Positions 24,730 to 34,205 of a DNA stretch of 64,000 nt are shown in pieces. This DNA is from Cytophagales bacterium CG12_big_fil_rev_8_21_14_0_65_40_12. Its GTDB lineage: Bacteria; Bacteroidota; Bacteroidia; Cytophagales; Cyclobacteriaceae. Each line of letters begins with the position of its first letter. The first letter of the stretch is position 1. The notes below the pieces were generated by a model, which was given only the letters and a program-made list of their open reading frames with translations, was not told the origin of the DNA and searched no databases. The stretch spans positions 1-64,000 of the forward strand of contig PCUU01000015.1 in NCBI GenBank assembly GCA_002786855.1, given 5' to 3'. A program made the position numbers and the translations under genes.

Positions 24730-25461
24730 CTACAATTCTCTCACCCAAATATTTCTGAATCTGACAGGGTTGCCGTGATCTTGTAAAATAATGGCGCCAT
24801 TTCCATGTGCCGGGTTCTTAGGGAAACCGATATATTCAGTAGTACCTAAAAGCCTTTGGTGATTTTGCACAACCACTCCATTATGGATTACAGTAACGTA
24901 GCCATCAGAAGTTTTGATGCCGTCTGCATTAAATCTAGGGGCAGTATACAGAATGTCGTAAACATTCCATTCGCCAGGAGCTACTGTGGCGTTCACCAAT
25001 GGGATACTCTGTTTGTAAAGAGAGCCTGCTTGTCCATTTGAGTAGGTTCTGCTTACATAACTATCAAGTATTTGCACTTCATAGCGTTCTTGAAGAAAGA
25101 CGCCAGAATTGCCTCTGCCTTGGCCTTCACTCACTATTTCTGTTGGAGCAGACCATTCAATGTGCAATTGAATATCGCCAAATTCTTTCAAGGTCATGAT
25201 GTCGCCTTTGCCGCGAGTAACTTCCAGATAACCATTCTCTACTTTCCAATCAGCAGGGCTTCCGTTATTTCTAGCCTTCCATTCACTAAGGTTTGAACCA
25301 TCAAAAAGCACAATCGCATCCGATGGAGCACCACCATTTTTTGCAGGGTTTACTTTCCTAGGGATTGGATCCCAAACCTCAGTGACTTTTGGGTCGGTAA
25401 TTTGGGCTGAAACTGCCGCGCAGTATAAAGCCAATGCGAGTAAAATTGTAAGTTTCTTCAT
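24730..25461 (-). CDS. 3-keto-disaccharide hydrolase family (DUF1080)
   Basis: A 243-residue exported protein: signal peptide MKKLTILLALALYCAAVSAQ, then a jelly-roll DUF1080 (3-keto-disaccharide hydrolase, PF06439) domain with DAIVLFDGSNLSEWKARN, GDIQLHIEWSAP and GNSGVFLQERYEVQILDS, ending VRFRNIWVREL. The family acts on 3-keto-glycosides or their glycal intermediates in the periplasm. It is last in the five-gene operon and starts 1 nt after the isomerase gene. A second, divergent paralogue opens the operon. Confidence 0.85.
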   Translation of the reverse strand: MKKLTILLALALYCAAVSAQITDPKVTEVWDPIPRKVNPAKNGGAPSDAIVLFDGSNLSEWKARNNGSPADWKVENGYLEVTRGKGDIMTLKEFGDIQLHIEWSAPTEIVSEGQGRGNSGVFLQERYEVQILDSYVSRTYSNGQAGSLYKQSIPLVNATVAPGEWNVYDILYTAPRFNADGIKTSDGYVTVIHNGVVVQNHQRLLGTTEYIGFPKNPAHGNGAIILQDHGNPVRFRNIWVREL

Positions 25462-25462
25462 G

Positions 25463-26512
25463 TCAGTCTATTCCTAAAAGTTTTTTAAATTCTTCATCGC
25501 TGATTCCAGCATCTGCAAAGTCATCGAAAGTTTTTTCGGTGGCTTCGATAATAAATTGGTTAATATAATCGGCCCCTTCTCTTGCGCCTTGTTCGGGTGA
25601 TTTAATGCAGCATTCCCATTCTAAAACCGCCCAGCCGTCATAGCCATATTGTGTTAGTTTTGAGAATATGCTCTGGAAATCTACTTGTCCGTCACCTATC
25701 GAGCGGAAGCGCCCTGGGCGCTCTCTCCAATCTTGATAACCTCCATATACACCTGATTTTCCTGTCGGATTGAATTCAGCATCCTTCACATGGAACATGC
25801 GAATAAAATCATGGTAATGGTCGATATAAGTAAGGTAATCCAATTGCTGTAGCACAAAGTGCGATGGATCATAAAGCATTTTTACACGATTGTGCTTGCC
25901 AGTAGCTTCATAAAACATTTCGAAAGTAATACCATCATGGATGTCTTCTCCCGGATGTACCTCATAGCAAACGTCTACTCCGTTTTCGTCAAAATGATTT
26001 AAAAGCGGCAACCAACGTTTGGCCAATTCGGCAAAGCCCTTTTCTACAAGTCCAGCAGGACGTTGAGGCCAGGCATAGAAATAAGGCCAAACTAACGCAC
26101 CTGAAAATGAGGCATGCACATTCAATCCTAAATTTTTAGAGGCCGTACCCGCCATTTTCACTTGGTCGATTGCCCAGAGATTGCGCTGCTTGGCATTCAT
26201 CCCTTTAGGTGCAAAACCTTTAAATAACTCTTCATAAGCGGGATGTACCGCAACCAACTGACCTTGAAGGTGAGTTGAAAGTTCACTTACCTCTAATCCA
26301 TGATCGGCTAAAGTACCTTTTAGTTCATCGCAATAGGTTTGGCTTGATGCTGCTTTTTCAAGGTCTATGAGCCTTGCGTCCCAAGTAGGGATTTGCACAG
26401 CTTTATAACCTAGATCACTCGCCCATTTGGCCATATTGGCCAGTGAGTTAAATGGAGGCTTGTCGTCAGCAAATTGTGCCAAAAATATGGCGGGTCCTTT
26501 GATTGTCTTCAT
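25463..26512 (-). CDS. sugar phosphate isomerase/epimerase family (AP_endonuc_2 TIM barrel)
   Basis: A 349-residue xylose-isomerase-like TIM barrel without a signal peptide. Metal-binding motifs are visible: YEVHPGED, LYDPSHFVLQQLDY, FHVKDAEFNP and a late Glu in WAVLEWECC. In Bacteroides 3-keto-glycoside loci, proteins of this family catalyse elimination or epimerisation of the keto sugar, and the Gfo/Idh partner oxidises C3. The same role is inferred here from the neighbours, which it touches (3 nt after the oxidoreductase, 1 nt before DUF1080). Confidence 0.85.
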   Translation of the reverse strand: MKTIKGPAIFLAQFADDKPPFNSLANMAKWASDLGYKAVQIPTWDARLIDLEKAASSQTYCDELKGTLADHGLEVSELSTHLQGQLVAVHPAYEELFKGFAPKGMNAKQRNLWAIDQVKMAGTASKNLGLNVHASFSGALVWPYFYAWPQRPAGLVEKGFAELAKRWLPLLNHFDENGVDVCYEVHPGEDIHDGITFEMFYEATGKHNRVKMLYDPSHFVLQQLDYLTYIDHYHDFIRMFHVKDAEFNPTGKSGVYGGYQDWRERPGRFRSIGDGQVDFQSIFSKLTQYGYDGWAVLEWECCIKSPEQGAREGADYINQFIIEATEKTFDDFADAGISDEEFKKLLGID

Positions 26513-26515
26513 GCT

Positions 26516-27658
26516 TTAATCTACTATTTCTGTCCAAGTATTTCCAGCTTTAGCCGAAGCCAAAACTGCTTCAATAAATTTCATTCCTCTAACGCCATCG
26601 CGAATGGTAGGGTAAGAGCCTTCCAAGTAAGCTTCTCCTCTGATCGCTTTTGCGGCACCGGTGTAAAGGTTGGCCATGGAGTCAAAAATACCTTCTGGAT
26701 GGCCAGGGGCCATTTTCGTGCTTTGTTTGGCAAGCTCACTTGCATAAACATGTCCGGGTTTCATTACTTGCATTGGCTCATTTTCTTGTAAGAAGTAGAG
26801 GTAGTTTGGATTTTCCTGTTCCCACTTCAACGAGCCTTTTGTGCCATAGACGGCTACGGTGAAGTTGTTTTCTTCAGCAGTAGCGATTTGACTCGCTCGA
26901 ACAATTCCTCGAACGTTATTTTCGAACCTCAGCAGTGCAGTACCGTCTACATCAAGTGCATTATCAGGATAAAGCGTGTTGAGGTCCGAAAGTACTTTTT
27001 TGGTTTTCAAGCCAGTAGTGTATTCCACCATTTGGAAGGCATGTACTCCAATATCTCCCATGCAGCAACTTTGACCAGCCTTTTCTGGGTCCAGACGCCA
27101 AACCGATTTCCTTTTTTCTTTATCATGAATCACTGGGTTGATCCATCCTTGATAATATTGGGCATCTACTTTTTGCACATCACCAATTACGCCATCAGCA
27201 ATCATGGATTTCATTTGGCGCACCATCGGATATCCTGTATAAGTATGTGTTAATGCGAAAACCACCTTATGCTTGGCAACTAACTCCTCCAATTCAACTG
27301 CCTCAGCGGCAGTATTGGTTACGGGTTTTTCACAAATCACATGGAAGCCTGCTTGGATCAGCTGTTTTGCCATAGGGTAATGTAAAAAGTTAGGGGTTAC
27401 CACAACTACCGCTTCTATGCGCTGATCTGCGGGCAAGGCCGTTTCACCAGCCACAAAGGCGTCTATATTGGGGTAGGTCCTCGATGGATCAAGTTCTAAT
27501 TGCTTCGCGAAGTCGATGGCTCTGTTGTAGTCGGTATCGAAAGCACCACCTACCAATGTATATTGTTCTCCAATATATGATGCGATACGGTGGACAATCC
27601 CAATAAAAGAACTGTGACCGCCCCCGATCATGCCTAATCTAATTTTTCTTTGACTCAT
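26516..27658 (-). CDS. Gfo/Idh/MocA family oxidoreductase
   Basis: A 380-residue NAD(P)-dependent sugar oxidoreductase. N-terminal Rossmann fold with GMIGGGHSSFIG, the family motif VICEKPVTNT near residue 110, and a C-terminal GFO_IDH_MocA_C domain with GDIGVHAFQM. No signal peptide. Its 5' end overlaps the MFS transporter stop by 4 bp. In this context it probably oxidises (or re-reduces) the C3 hydroxyl of an imported sugar or glycoside. Confidence 0.9.
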   Translation of the reverse strand: MSQRKIRLGMIGGGHSSFIGIVHRIASYIGEQYTLVGGAFDTDYNRAIDFAKQLELDPSRTYPNIDAFVAGETALPADQRIEAVVVVTPNFLHYPMAKQLIQAGFHVICEKPVTNTAAEAVELEELVAKHKVVFALTHTYTGYPMVRQMKSMIADGVIGDVQKVDAQYYQGWINPVIHDKEKRKSVWRLDPEKAGQSCCMGDIGVHAFQMVEYTTGLKTKKVLSDLNTLYPDNALDVDGTALLRFENNVRGIVRASQIATAEENNFTVAVYGTKGSLKWEQENPNYLYFLQENEPMQVMKPGHVYASELAKQSTKMAPGHPEGIFDSMANLYTGAAKAIRGEAYLEGSYPTIRDGVRGMKFIEAVLASAKAGNTWTEIVD

Positions 27659-28893
27659 TTTTCTTCGTATTGAATTGTTTCGTTTTTAAATGTAGCTGCA
27701 AAAATCAAGAACACTAGCACAGCAAAACCTGCCGGCAGTAGCCATATATTTTTCCATTCATGAATATCACCAACCGTGTAATAAGCTGAAATCTGGCCAG
27801 CTACCCAGAATCCTATAAGCATACCTACGCCATAAGTAGCCAAGGTAATTAAACCTTGTGCCGAACTTTTGGATTTTTCTCCAGCCTTGGAATCAGTGTA
27901 GATTTGACCTGAAACGAAGAAAAAGTCATAGCAAATGCCATGCAGGGCAATACCACCTAAAAGCATAAATACGAGTTCGTCTGCATTTCCAAATGCGAAC
28001 AACAAATATCTTAAGGCCCAAGCGAGCATACCGAAAAGCAAGGTTTTCTTAATGCCGTATTTCTTTAAGAAAATAGGTAGAAGTAGCATGAATAGTACTT
28101 CTGAGATCTGTCCAATTGTCATTTTACCGGTTGGGTTGGTAACTCCAATTTCAGTTAAGAATGGATTCGCATTTTGGTAATAGAATGCCAAAGGAATACA
28201 AATCAAAACAGAAGAGAAGAAGAAAACGGCAAAGTTTTTATTCGTTAAAAGTTTAAGGGCATCTAAGCCAAGAATGTCTCTAAGCGCGATTTTCTCACCT
28301 TTTTTCACCAATGGCGGAGTTTTAGGTAGTGTAAAACTGAAGAGCCCCAAAATTGCCGATGCTATCGCGGTCATCATGAAGGTATTTTCAAGCATGCCAG
28401 AGGCAATCGATTCCTGAGAGTCCCAAGAGAAAATAAAGCTGATGACTAATCCTGCGGTAATCCAGCCAATGGTCCCGAATACACGAATCGTTGAAAATTC
28501 TTTCGAAGGATCTGACATGGTTCTAAATGCTACCGAATTCACTAAAGCTAGGGTTGGCATATACATAATCATATAGCCGAGTACGTATGGGTAAAACACA
28601 CTGAATTCGGTGGTGTTGGCCATTAGATACATTAGTAGTGCACCACCCAAATGAAGTACTCCAAGTATTCTTTCGGCATTGAAGTACCTATCGGCTATTA
28701 GGCCAATAATGAAAGGAGCGATAATCGCACCCCAAGATTGAGTTGAAAAGGCTTGAGCAATCTGCCCATCGGTTGCGTTGATATTGTTACCCAAAAAAGT
28801 ACCAAGGGTCACAAACCAGCCTCCCCAAATGAAAAATTGTAAAAACATCATAATGCTCAAGCGCACTTTGATTCCATTATTGGTTGTGTTCAT
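27655..28893 (-). CDS. MFS transporter, nucleoside:H+ symporter-like
   Basis: A 412-residue 12-TM permease starting KVRLSIMMFLQFFIWGGWFV, typical of the NupG/XapB-like nucleoside:H+ symporter subfamily of MFS, which in Bacteroidota commonly sits in sugar-catabolic operons. It is translationally coupled to the oxidoreductase by a 4-bp overlap. The substrate is probably a (keto-)sugar or small glycoside rather than a nucleoside, inferred from context. Confidence 0.85.
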   Translation of the reverse strand: MNTTNNGIKVRLSIMMFLQFFIWGGWFVTLGTFLGNNINATDGQIAQAFSTQSWGAIIAPFIIGLIADRYFNAERILGVLHLGGALLMYLMANTTEFSVFYPYVLGYMIMYMPTLALVNSVAFRTMSDPSKEFSTIRVFGTIGWITAGLVISFIFSWDSQESIASGMLENTFMMTAIASAILGLFSFTLPKTPPLVKKGEKIALRDILGLDALKLLTNKNFAVFFFSSVLICIPLAFYYQNANPFLTEIGVTNPTGKMTIGQISEVLFMLLLPIFLKKYGIKKTLLFGMLAWALRYLLFAFGNADELVFMLLGGIALHGICYDFFFVSGQIYTDSKAGEKSKSSAQGLITLATYGVGMLIGFWVAGQISAYYTVGDIHEWKNIWLLPAGFAVLVFLIFAATFKNETIQYEEK

Positions 28894-28924
28894 AGTCTAT
28901 CAGTTAATTTATTTCTCTTGAAGT

Positions 28925-29713
28925 TTATTGATTTGAAAGATCTTTAATTGCCACTCTTCTAAATTGAATCGGATGGCTTTCACTTTGTAAAGCTAAGTAC
29001 CCTTGAGTTACAGCGGTACCAATCTTCATGGCTTCTGGTTTAAACCCAGAGACCATATTTTCGCTCAAAGTAGGTTTTGAGTAGTGAATCACGGTATCAC
29101 CTTCCACAATATGGGCGATGTATTCATCACCCAGCACAAGCAGATCAATATTTACCCATTGGTCTCCATCGAATGTGGGGCCATCAATAACTTGGCAATG
29201 CTGGGTAATTAACTTTCCGTCCATTACTACATCAGTACCTGGCGTGCAAAGATTTCCAGTTGGGCGGGGGCCATCGCCAAGTCCACCTAAAAACTGCGCC
29301 TCAAGCGACATTGGAAAGTCTTGGTCAATCCCCATGCTTTCTGGCGATTGAGAATGAAGCATGACTCCACTATTGCGGGTGGCCCAAGATTGCCCGCCTG
29401 TAGCTTGCTCACCAATAAATCTGTATTCTATATGTAAAAGGTATTTTGAAAATGGTTTTTCGTAGAAAATTAAACCAAAGCGATTATTGAAGGTGTCATA
29501 TTGGTCGTAAGAGACCGTCATAAGGCCGTCTTCTACTCTAAAAGTATTGCCGAAATTATCGCCAGCTTCGTAGCCCCGAATTTTGGGTGTCCAACCTGTG
29601 AGGTCCTTACCATTGAACAATTCAACCCATTCGGTTTCTTTTGGCTTTTGACAAGAAATGAGGGACATGGCGATAAGCCCCAAAAGGAGAAAATGATAGT
29701 GCGCGCGTTTCAT
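28925..29713 (-). CDS. DUF1080 lipoprotein (3-keto-disaccharide hydrolase family)
   Basis: A 262-residue lipoprotein (MKRAHYHFLLLGLIAMSLIS followed by the lipobox Cys) with a DUF1080 jelly-roll: ELFNGKDLTGWTPKI, GLMTVSYDQYDTFN, YLLHIEYRF, NSGVMLHSQSPESM, and the C-terminal IQFRRVAIKDL. It is the first gene of the operon, 31 bp before the transporter. It differs clearly from the second paralogue at 24730, so the two may act on different linkages or different steps. Confidence 0.85.
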   Translation of the reverse strand: MKRAHYHFLLLGLIAMSLISCQKPKETEWVELFNGKDLTGWTPKIRGYEAGDNFGNTFRVEDGLMTVSYDQYDTFNNRFGLIFYEKPFSKYLLHIEYRFIGEQATGGQSWATRNSGVMLHSQSPESMGIDQDFPMSLEAQFLGGLGDGPRPTGNLCTPGTDVVMDGKLITQHCQVIDGPTFDGDQWVNIDLLVLGDEYIAHIVEGDTVIHYSKPTLSENMVSGFKPEAMKIGTAVTQGYLALQSESHPIQFRRVAIKDLSNQ

Positions 29714-29763
29714 ACAATAATTAAGAGCAATAAGTTAAGGAAAAACTTATTGAAATCAACTTA

Positions 29764-30435
29764 CTATTGGTTGGAGAGCATTGCTTCTGCTGTGAACAGG
29801 TCTTCGGTGGTCGTAATTTTGATATTTCTGTAGTCGCCATCAATCAAATGAATGGGCAAACCCAGTCGTTCCAATACCGAGGCATCATCTGTAAATGAAG
29901 GATCATATTCAGTTTCGAAGGCTTTTTTGATCAAATCAATTTGAAAGGTTTGGGGCGTTTGCACGAGTTGAAACTCCTCTCTGTTGACCAATTCGTTTGT
30001 ACCATTGGCATTGACTTTTCTAAGTGAATCTTTGAGGGGCACGCTCGCAACGGCATTGCCCATTTCTCCAGCCAACTTGAATGAATTTTTAATGATCTCT
30101 GCTGAAATAAAGGGCCGAACACCATCATGGATAGCCACCAAACCGGCACTGTGTATGGCATTCAAACCGTTTTTCACGGAATGGAAACGAGCGATTCCAC
30201 CTTTCACAATTTGATGCTTGATTTCGAATTTATGCTTTTCGCATAGTCCTCGCCAAAACGGTATTTGAATTTCAGGCAGTACCAAAATAAGCTTGAGACT
30301 CGAAAAGGCAGAATGAAAAGCCTCCAGAGTGTGCATCAATATTGGGCGCCCACCTATTTCAATAAACTGTTTGGGAATTTCTGACTTCATGCGTGTGCCA
30401 CTTCCTCCTGCAACAATAACTGCCCATTTCTTCAT
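29764..30435 (-). CDS. ispD: 2-C-methyl-D-erythritol 4-phosphate cytidylyltransferase
   Basis: A 223-residue IspD of the MEP isoprenoid pathway, making CDP-methylerythritol from MEP and CTP. Diagnostic motifs: VAGGSGTRMKSEIPKQF (nucleotide loop), VAIHDGVRPFIS, VQTPQTF, FTDDASVLERLG and NIKITTTEDL. The length is normal. It lies 50 bp upstream of the DUF1080 lipoprotein gene on the same strand, so read-through into the sugar operon is possible though functionally unrelated. Confidence 0.96.
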   Translation of the reverse strand: MKKWAVIVAGGSGTRMKSEIPKQFIEIGGRPILMHTLEAFHSAFSSLKLILVLPEIQIPFWRGLCEKHKFEIKHQIVKGGIARFHSVKNGLNAIHSAGLVAIHDGVRPFISAEIIKNSFKLAGEMGNAVASVPLKDSLRKVNANGTNELVNREEFQLVQTPQTFQIDLIKKAFETEYDPSFTDDASVLERLGLPIHLIDGDYRNIKITTTEDLFTAEAMLSNQ

Positions 30436-30849
30436 GTTCGAAAGTACGAAATATTGATTGATACCTACTCAAATTACAAGAATTGAAATTGAGTTGAAAT
30501 TTTTAAGTCAAAAATAGGGGCGTCATTTGATGTTGTTCAATACTTGAATTTTAAAGGCTTTTCAGACTTGGTGAGGTTGTTCATGTGCCTATACATGTTA
30601 TTTGGTATCTGATTCCTGTCGTTCATCATTTAATCGGAGAAATTAAATCTATTCTATTAATCTTTGAAAATTGTCCGTTTTCTTATCTGGGCTAAAGATT
30701 GCTAACCTTATTACTTAGATAATAACTGATAAAAATAGATTTAATAAGCTATGATATAGAAGATAATGATATTTATAGTTATTCATTTATGCAATAATAT
30801 TTATTGAAAATTTGTTTATGTTGCATATAGAATTAATCTAGCCCTGTTA
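30436..30849. other. AT-rich intergenic region
   Basis: About 410 bp between ispD and the exporter operon. It becomes very AT-rich towards the HlyD gene, as in promoter regions of bacteriocin-type islands. I see no gene, repeat pair or strong hairpin. Confidence 0.5.
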
Positions 30850-32016
30850 ATGATTTTCCCGAAAGAAATATTAGAGAGTACTACGTATTGTTTTGATTTT
30901 AAAAATGATGTAAAAAGTAAAGCCATATTTAGCATTACTTGCTTTATAATTATTGTAGGGCTAGCGATTACGCCCTTTGTTAAAACTGACATTTACGTTT
31001 CGGCCAATGGAATAATTAAGCCCAATATGGAGAGAAGAAGCCTTGTTTCTCCAGTAACGGGTTTTCTTAAAAACTATGAGCTAAAGGATAATCTAGAGGT
31101 TATTGTTGGGGATACTCTATTAAAGTTGGATGACTCAAGAATAGCAGAGCAAATTCAAAAGATTGAGGCCGAAGGAAAAATTGTTAAAGACAACTTGGCC
31201 GATCTTAATTATTTGATTTTTGCCAAAGTGATTGATAGGAGGAAATTATTGCTTCCAACCAATCGAACGAATTATCTAAAATTTGAGCAGAAATTAAGAG
31301 AATTGGATTTGAGATTGTCTCAGTCAGCTACAATTCTTGAAAGGCAGTCTAAGCTTTATACCGAAGGAGTTATATCGCTGGCGGAATACCAAAAAATAAC
31401 TTTTGAGAATGATTTACTGAAAAATGAAAAGGAGTTATTACTGAAGGATCAGAAGTTTATTTGGGAAAGTGAAAGAAAGAGCGAGAATCAGAAGTTGTTG
31501 GATTTTGAAAATTCTTTGATCACTCTGCAACGAAACTTGAATGAGTTTTATTTACTAGCCCCTATTTCAGGTACTCTTTTTAATGTAAAAGGGTTTGAAG
31601 CGGCTGGTTATATCAATGCAGGAGAAGTTATTGCTGAAATATCTCCTTCGACTGAGCTTATCGTGGAAACTTACATTTCACCAGGAGATATTGGATTGAT
31701 CACCGTAGGAGGGAGCGCAAAATATCAAGTTGAAGCTTACAACTATAATCAGTGGGGTCTGGCATCGGGCAATATTATTGAAATCAGCAAAGACCTAGAA
31801 GTAATCAATAACTCACCTGTTTTTAAAGTACGCAGCAGCTTAGATCAGTCACAACTAAGCTTGAAAAGCGGATTCGTTGGCCACCTGAAAAAGGGACTAA
31901 GCTTAAGGGCAAGATACCATATCACTGAAAGAACCCTATTTGACCTTCTTTATGACAAATTAGATGATTGGTTGAATCCTGCGCAGAATCAAGTTGAAAA
32001 CCAAAAAACTCAATAA
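30850..32016 (+). CDS. HlyD family membrane fusion protein
   Basis: A 388-residue periplasmic adaptor of a peptide exporter. One TM segment near residues 22-42 (AIFSITCFIIIVGLAITPFV), a lipoyl/barrel half-motif (GIIKPNMERRSLVSPVTGFL), a long coiled coil (~80-230), the second half (FYLLAPISGTLFNVKGFEAA, GEVIAEISPSTELIVETYIS) and a C-terminal barrel. Its stop overlaps the ABC transporter ATG by one base (TAATG), so they are coupled. It bridges the inner-membrane exporter to an outer-membrane channel, which is not encoded here. Confidence 0.92.
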   Translation: MIFPKEILESTTYCFDFKNDVKSKAIFSITCFIIIVGLAITPFVKTDIYVSANGIIKPNMERRSLVSPVTGFLKNYELKDNLEVIVGDTLLKLDDSRIAEQIQKIEAEGKIVKDNLADLNYLIFAKVIDRRKLLLPTNRTNYLKFEQKLRELDLRLSQSATILERQSKLYTEGVISLAEYQKITFENDLLKNEKELLLKDQKFIWESERKSENQKLLDFENSLITLQRNLNEFYLLAPISGTLFNVKGFEAAGYINAGEVIAEISPSTELIVETYISPGDIGLITVGGSAKYQVEAYNYNQWGLASGNIIEISKDLEVINNSPVFKVRSSLDQSQLSLKSGFVGHLKKGLSLRARYHITERTLFDLLYDKLDDWLNPAQNQVENQKTQ

Positions 32017-34190
32017 TGGCGTCAATTAAAATTAAGCAACACGATATTACTGATTGTGGAGCCGCATGCTTGGCTTCCATATCAGCGCATTATGATAAAG
32101 GTTTGCCCATCTCAAAAATTAGGCAAATGGCAGGCACTGATAAGAAAGGAACAAATGTGCTTGGCATGGTTGAGGCAGCAGAAAAATTGGGGTTCGAAGC
32201 CAAAGGCGTTAGAGGTGAGTTCGATAGTCTGTTTAAAATTCCTTTGCCAACTATTGCACATGTGATCGTAAAAGAGGTTCTACATCATTTTGTGGTCATA
32301 TATAAGGTTGACAAAACCTATATTACCGTGATGGATCCTGGTACGGGGCAGCTAGAGAAAAGAACTCACGAGGAATTCAGAAAAGAGTGGACGGGAGTAT
32401 TGATACTGTTAATGCCCAATGAAGAAACCTTTGTTGCAAAAAACGAAAAGGTATCAGTTTATAAAAGAATGTGGTTTTTACTAAAACCTCATAAATCTGT
32501 TCTCTTCCAAGCGTTTCTCGGGGCTATAGTATACACCTTGTTAGGTTTGTCCACTTCCATCTATATTCAAAAGATTACAGATTTTGTTTTGGTCGATGGC
32601 AATACAAATTTGCTTAACCTTTTAAGTGTAATTATGGTTGCCCTTTTAATTGCTCAAGTCATATTAGGCGTTTACAAGGACGTTTTTTTACTGAGAACAG
32701 GTCAGCAGATTGATGCTAGGTTGATCCTTGGTTATTATAAACATTTACTCAAACTGCCTCAGCAATTTTTTGATACCATGCGTGTTGGCGAAATAGTGTC
32801 CAGAATCGGGGATGCTGTTAAGATTAGAGCATTTATCAATGAGGTATCTCTATCTCTTACCGTAAATGTGCTGATTGTTATTTTTTCCTTTTGTTTAATG
32901 TTCTCCTATCACTGGAAATTAGCCATGATCATGTTGGCTATTGTTCCCTTTTACTTGATCATATATTTTATCACCAACAGGCTCAACAAGAAGGTAGAAC
33001 GCAAAGTGATGGAAAAGGCTGCTGACCTCGAAAGCCAGTTAGTTGAAAGCTTAAACTCTGTAGGTACTATTAAGCGTTTTGGGCTTGAAGATTTTGCCAA
33101 CATCAAAACTGAAACGAGGTTCATTGATCTCCTTAAAACAGGGTATACATCAGCAATGAATGGTCTTTTTACTGGCACAAGCACTACTTTGATTTCTCGT
33201 ACGTTTACTATTGTCTTATTATGGACAGGTTCTTATTTCGTAATTGATAGGAGTATTACACCCGGGGAATTACTCTCTTTTTATGCCATTATAGGCTATT
33301 TTACCGGGCCAGTTTCATCGCTTGTCGGAGCCAATAAAACGATTCAAAATGCCCTAATAGCCGCAGATAGACTCTTCGAAATCATGGATTTGGAACGAGA
33401 AGAAACTGAGAATAAAGTAAAACTGACCAAAGAGAATATTGGAGACATTCGATTTTCGAATATTAATTTTAGGTATGGCACTAGGGTTCAGGTATTTGAG
33501 GACTTTAATCTGTCTTTGAAGCAAGGCGAAATCACAGCGATTGTTGGAGAAAGTGGTTCTGGAAAATCAACTTTAGCTTCGTTATTACAGAATATTTATC
33601 CTTTGAATACCGGTAGTATCACTATTGGCCAATTGAATTTGAAATACATTGATAATTCCAGTTTGAGGGCCTTGGTAGGCGTGGTTCCTCAGAAAATAGA
33701 CCTTTTTGCTGGTAATGTCATTGAAAATATTGCTGTAGGGCAGTTTGAGCCTGATATGGAAAAGGTGTTAGAAATATGTAAGTCCATAGGTATCATTGAT
33801 TTTATAGAATCGCTCCCCAACGGATTCCACACTTATTTGGGTGAGAATGGAGCAACACTGTCTGGAGGGCAAAAGCAAAGGATTGCCATTGCCAGAGCAC
33901 TATATCAGCAACCTGAAATTTTAATTTTTGACGAAGCTACTTCTTCCTTGGATACGGCTTCAGAAAACTACATTCAAAAAACAGTGGATAGGCTTAGGGC
34001 CGATAATAAAACGATACTAATAATAGCCCATAGATTGAGTACTGTGGTTAATGCAGATAAAATAATAGTATTAGAAAAAGGCAAAGTTATTGAAGAGGGT
34101 GGGCATTTTGAACTCTATCAAAAAGAGGGTAGATATTATGAATTGTGGAAACAGCAAATGCCAGAGATAGTAAAAAAAGTGAGTGCATAA
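32016..34190 (+). CDS. C39 peptidase-containing ABC exporter (PCAT)
   Basis: A 724-residue transporter that both cleaves double-glycine leaders and exports the peptides. The N-terminal C39 peptidase has catalytic Cys14 (HDITDCGAACL), His91 (HHFVVIYKV) and Asp107 (VMDPGTG). About six TM segments lie between ~165 and 445. The ABC domain carries Walker [11 protein letters not shown], signature LSGGQKQRIAIARAL and Walker B ILIFDEATSSLD. All catalytic residues are present, so the protein should be functional. It is coupled to the HlyD gene and followed by the HTH gene and two GG-leader peptide genes, its likely substrates. Confidence 0.95.
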   Translation: MASIKIKQHDITDCGAACLASISAHYDKGLPISKIRQMAGTDKKGTNVLGMVEAAEKLGFEAKGVRGEFDSLFKIPLPTIAHVIVKEVLHHFVVIYKVDKTYITVMDPGTGQLEKRTHEEFRKEWTGVLILLMPNEETFVAKNEKVSVYKRMWFLLKPHKSVLFQAFLGAIVYTLLGLSTSIYIQKITDFVLVDGNTNLLNLLSVIMVALLIAQVILGVYKDVFLLRTGQQIDARLILGYYKHLLKLPQQFFDTMRVGEIVSRIGDAVKIRAFINEVSLSLTVNVLIVIFSFCLMFSYHWKLAMIMLAIVPFYLIIYFITNRLNKKVERKVMEKAADLESQLVESLNSVGTIKRFGLEDFANIKTETRFIDLLKTGYTSAMNGLFTGTSTTLISRTFTIVLLWTGSYFVIDRSITPGELLSFYAIIGYFTGPVSSLVGANKTIQNALIAADRLFEIMDLEREETENKVKLTKENIGDIRFSNINFRYGTRVQVFEDFNLSLKQGEITAIVGESGSGKSTLASLLQNIYPLNTGSITIGQLNLKYIDNSSLRALVGVVPQKIDLFAGNVIENIAVGQFEPDMEKVLEICKSIGIIDFIESLPNGFHTYLGENGATLSGGQKQRIAIARALYQQPEILIFDEATSSLDTASENYIQKTVDRLRADNKTILIIAHRLSTVVNADKIIVLEKGKVIEEGGHFELYQKEGRYYELWKQQMPEIVKKVSA

Positions 34191-34205
34191 AATAAAAATG
34201 AAGTT

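Noticed and set aside
29729-29751. 8-bp hairpin between ispD and the DUF1080 gene as a terminator
   Set aside because: AT-rich stem and no T-run on the transcribed side.
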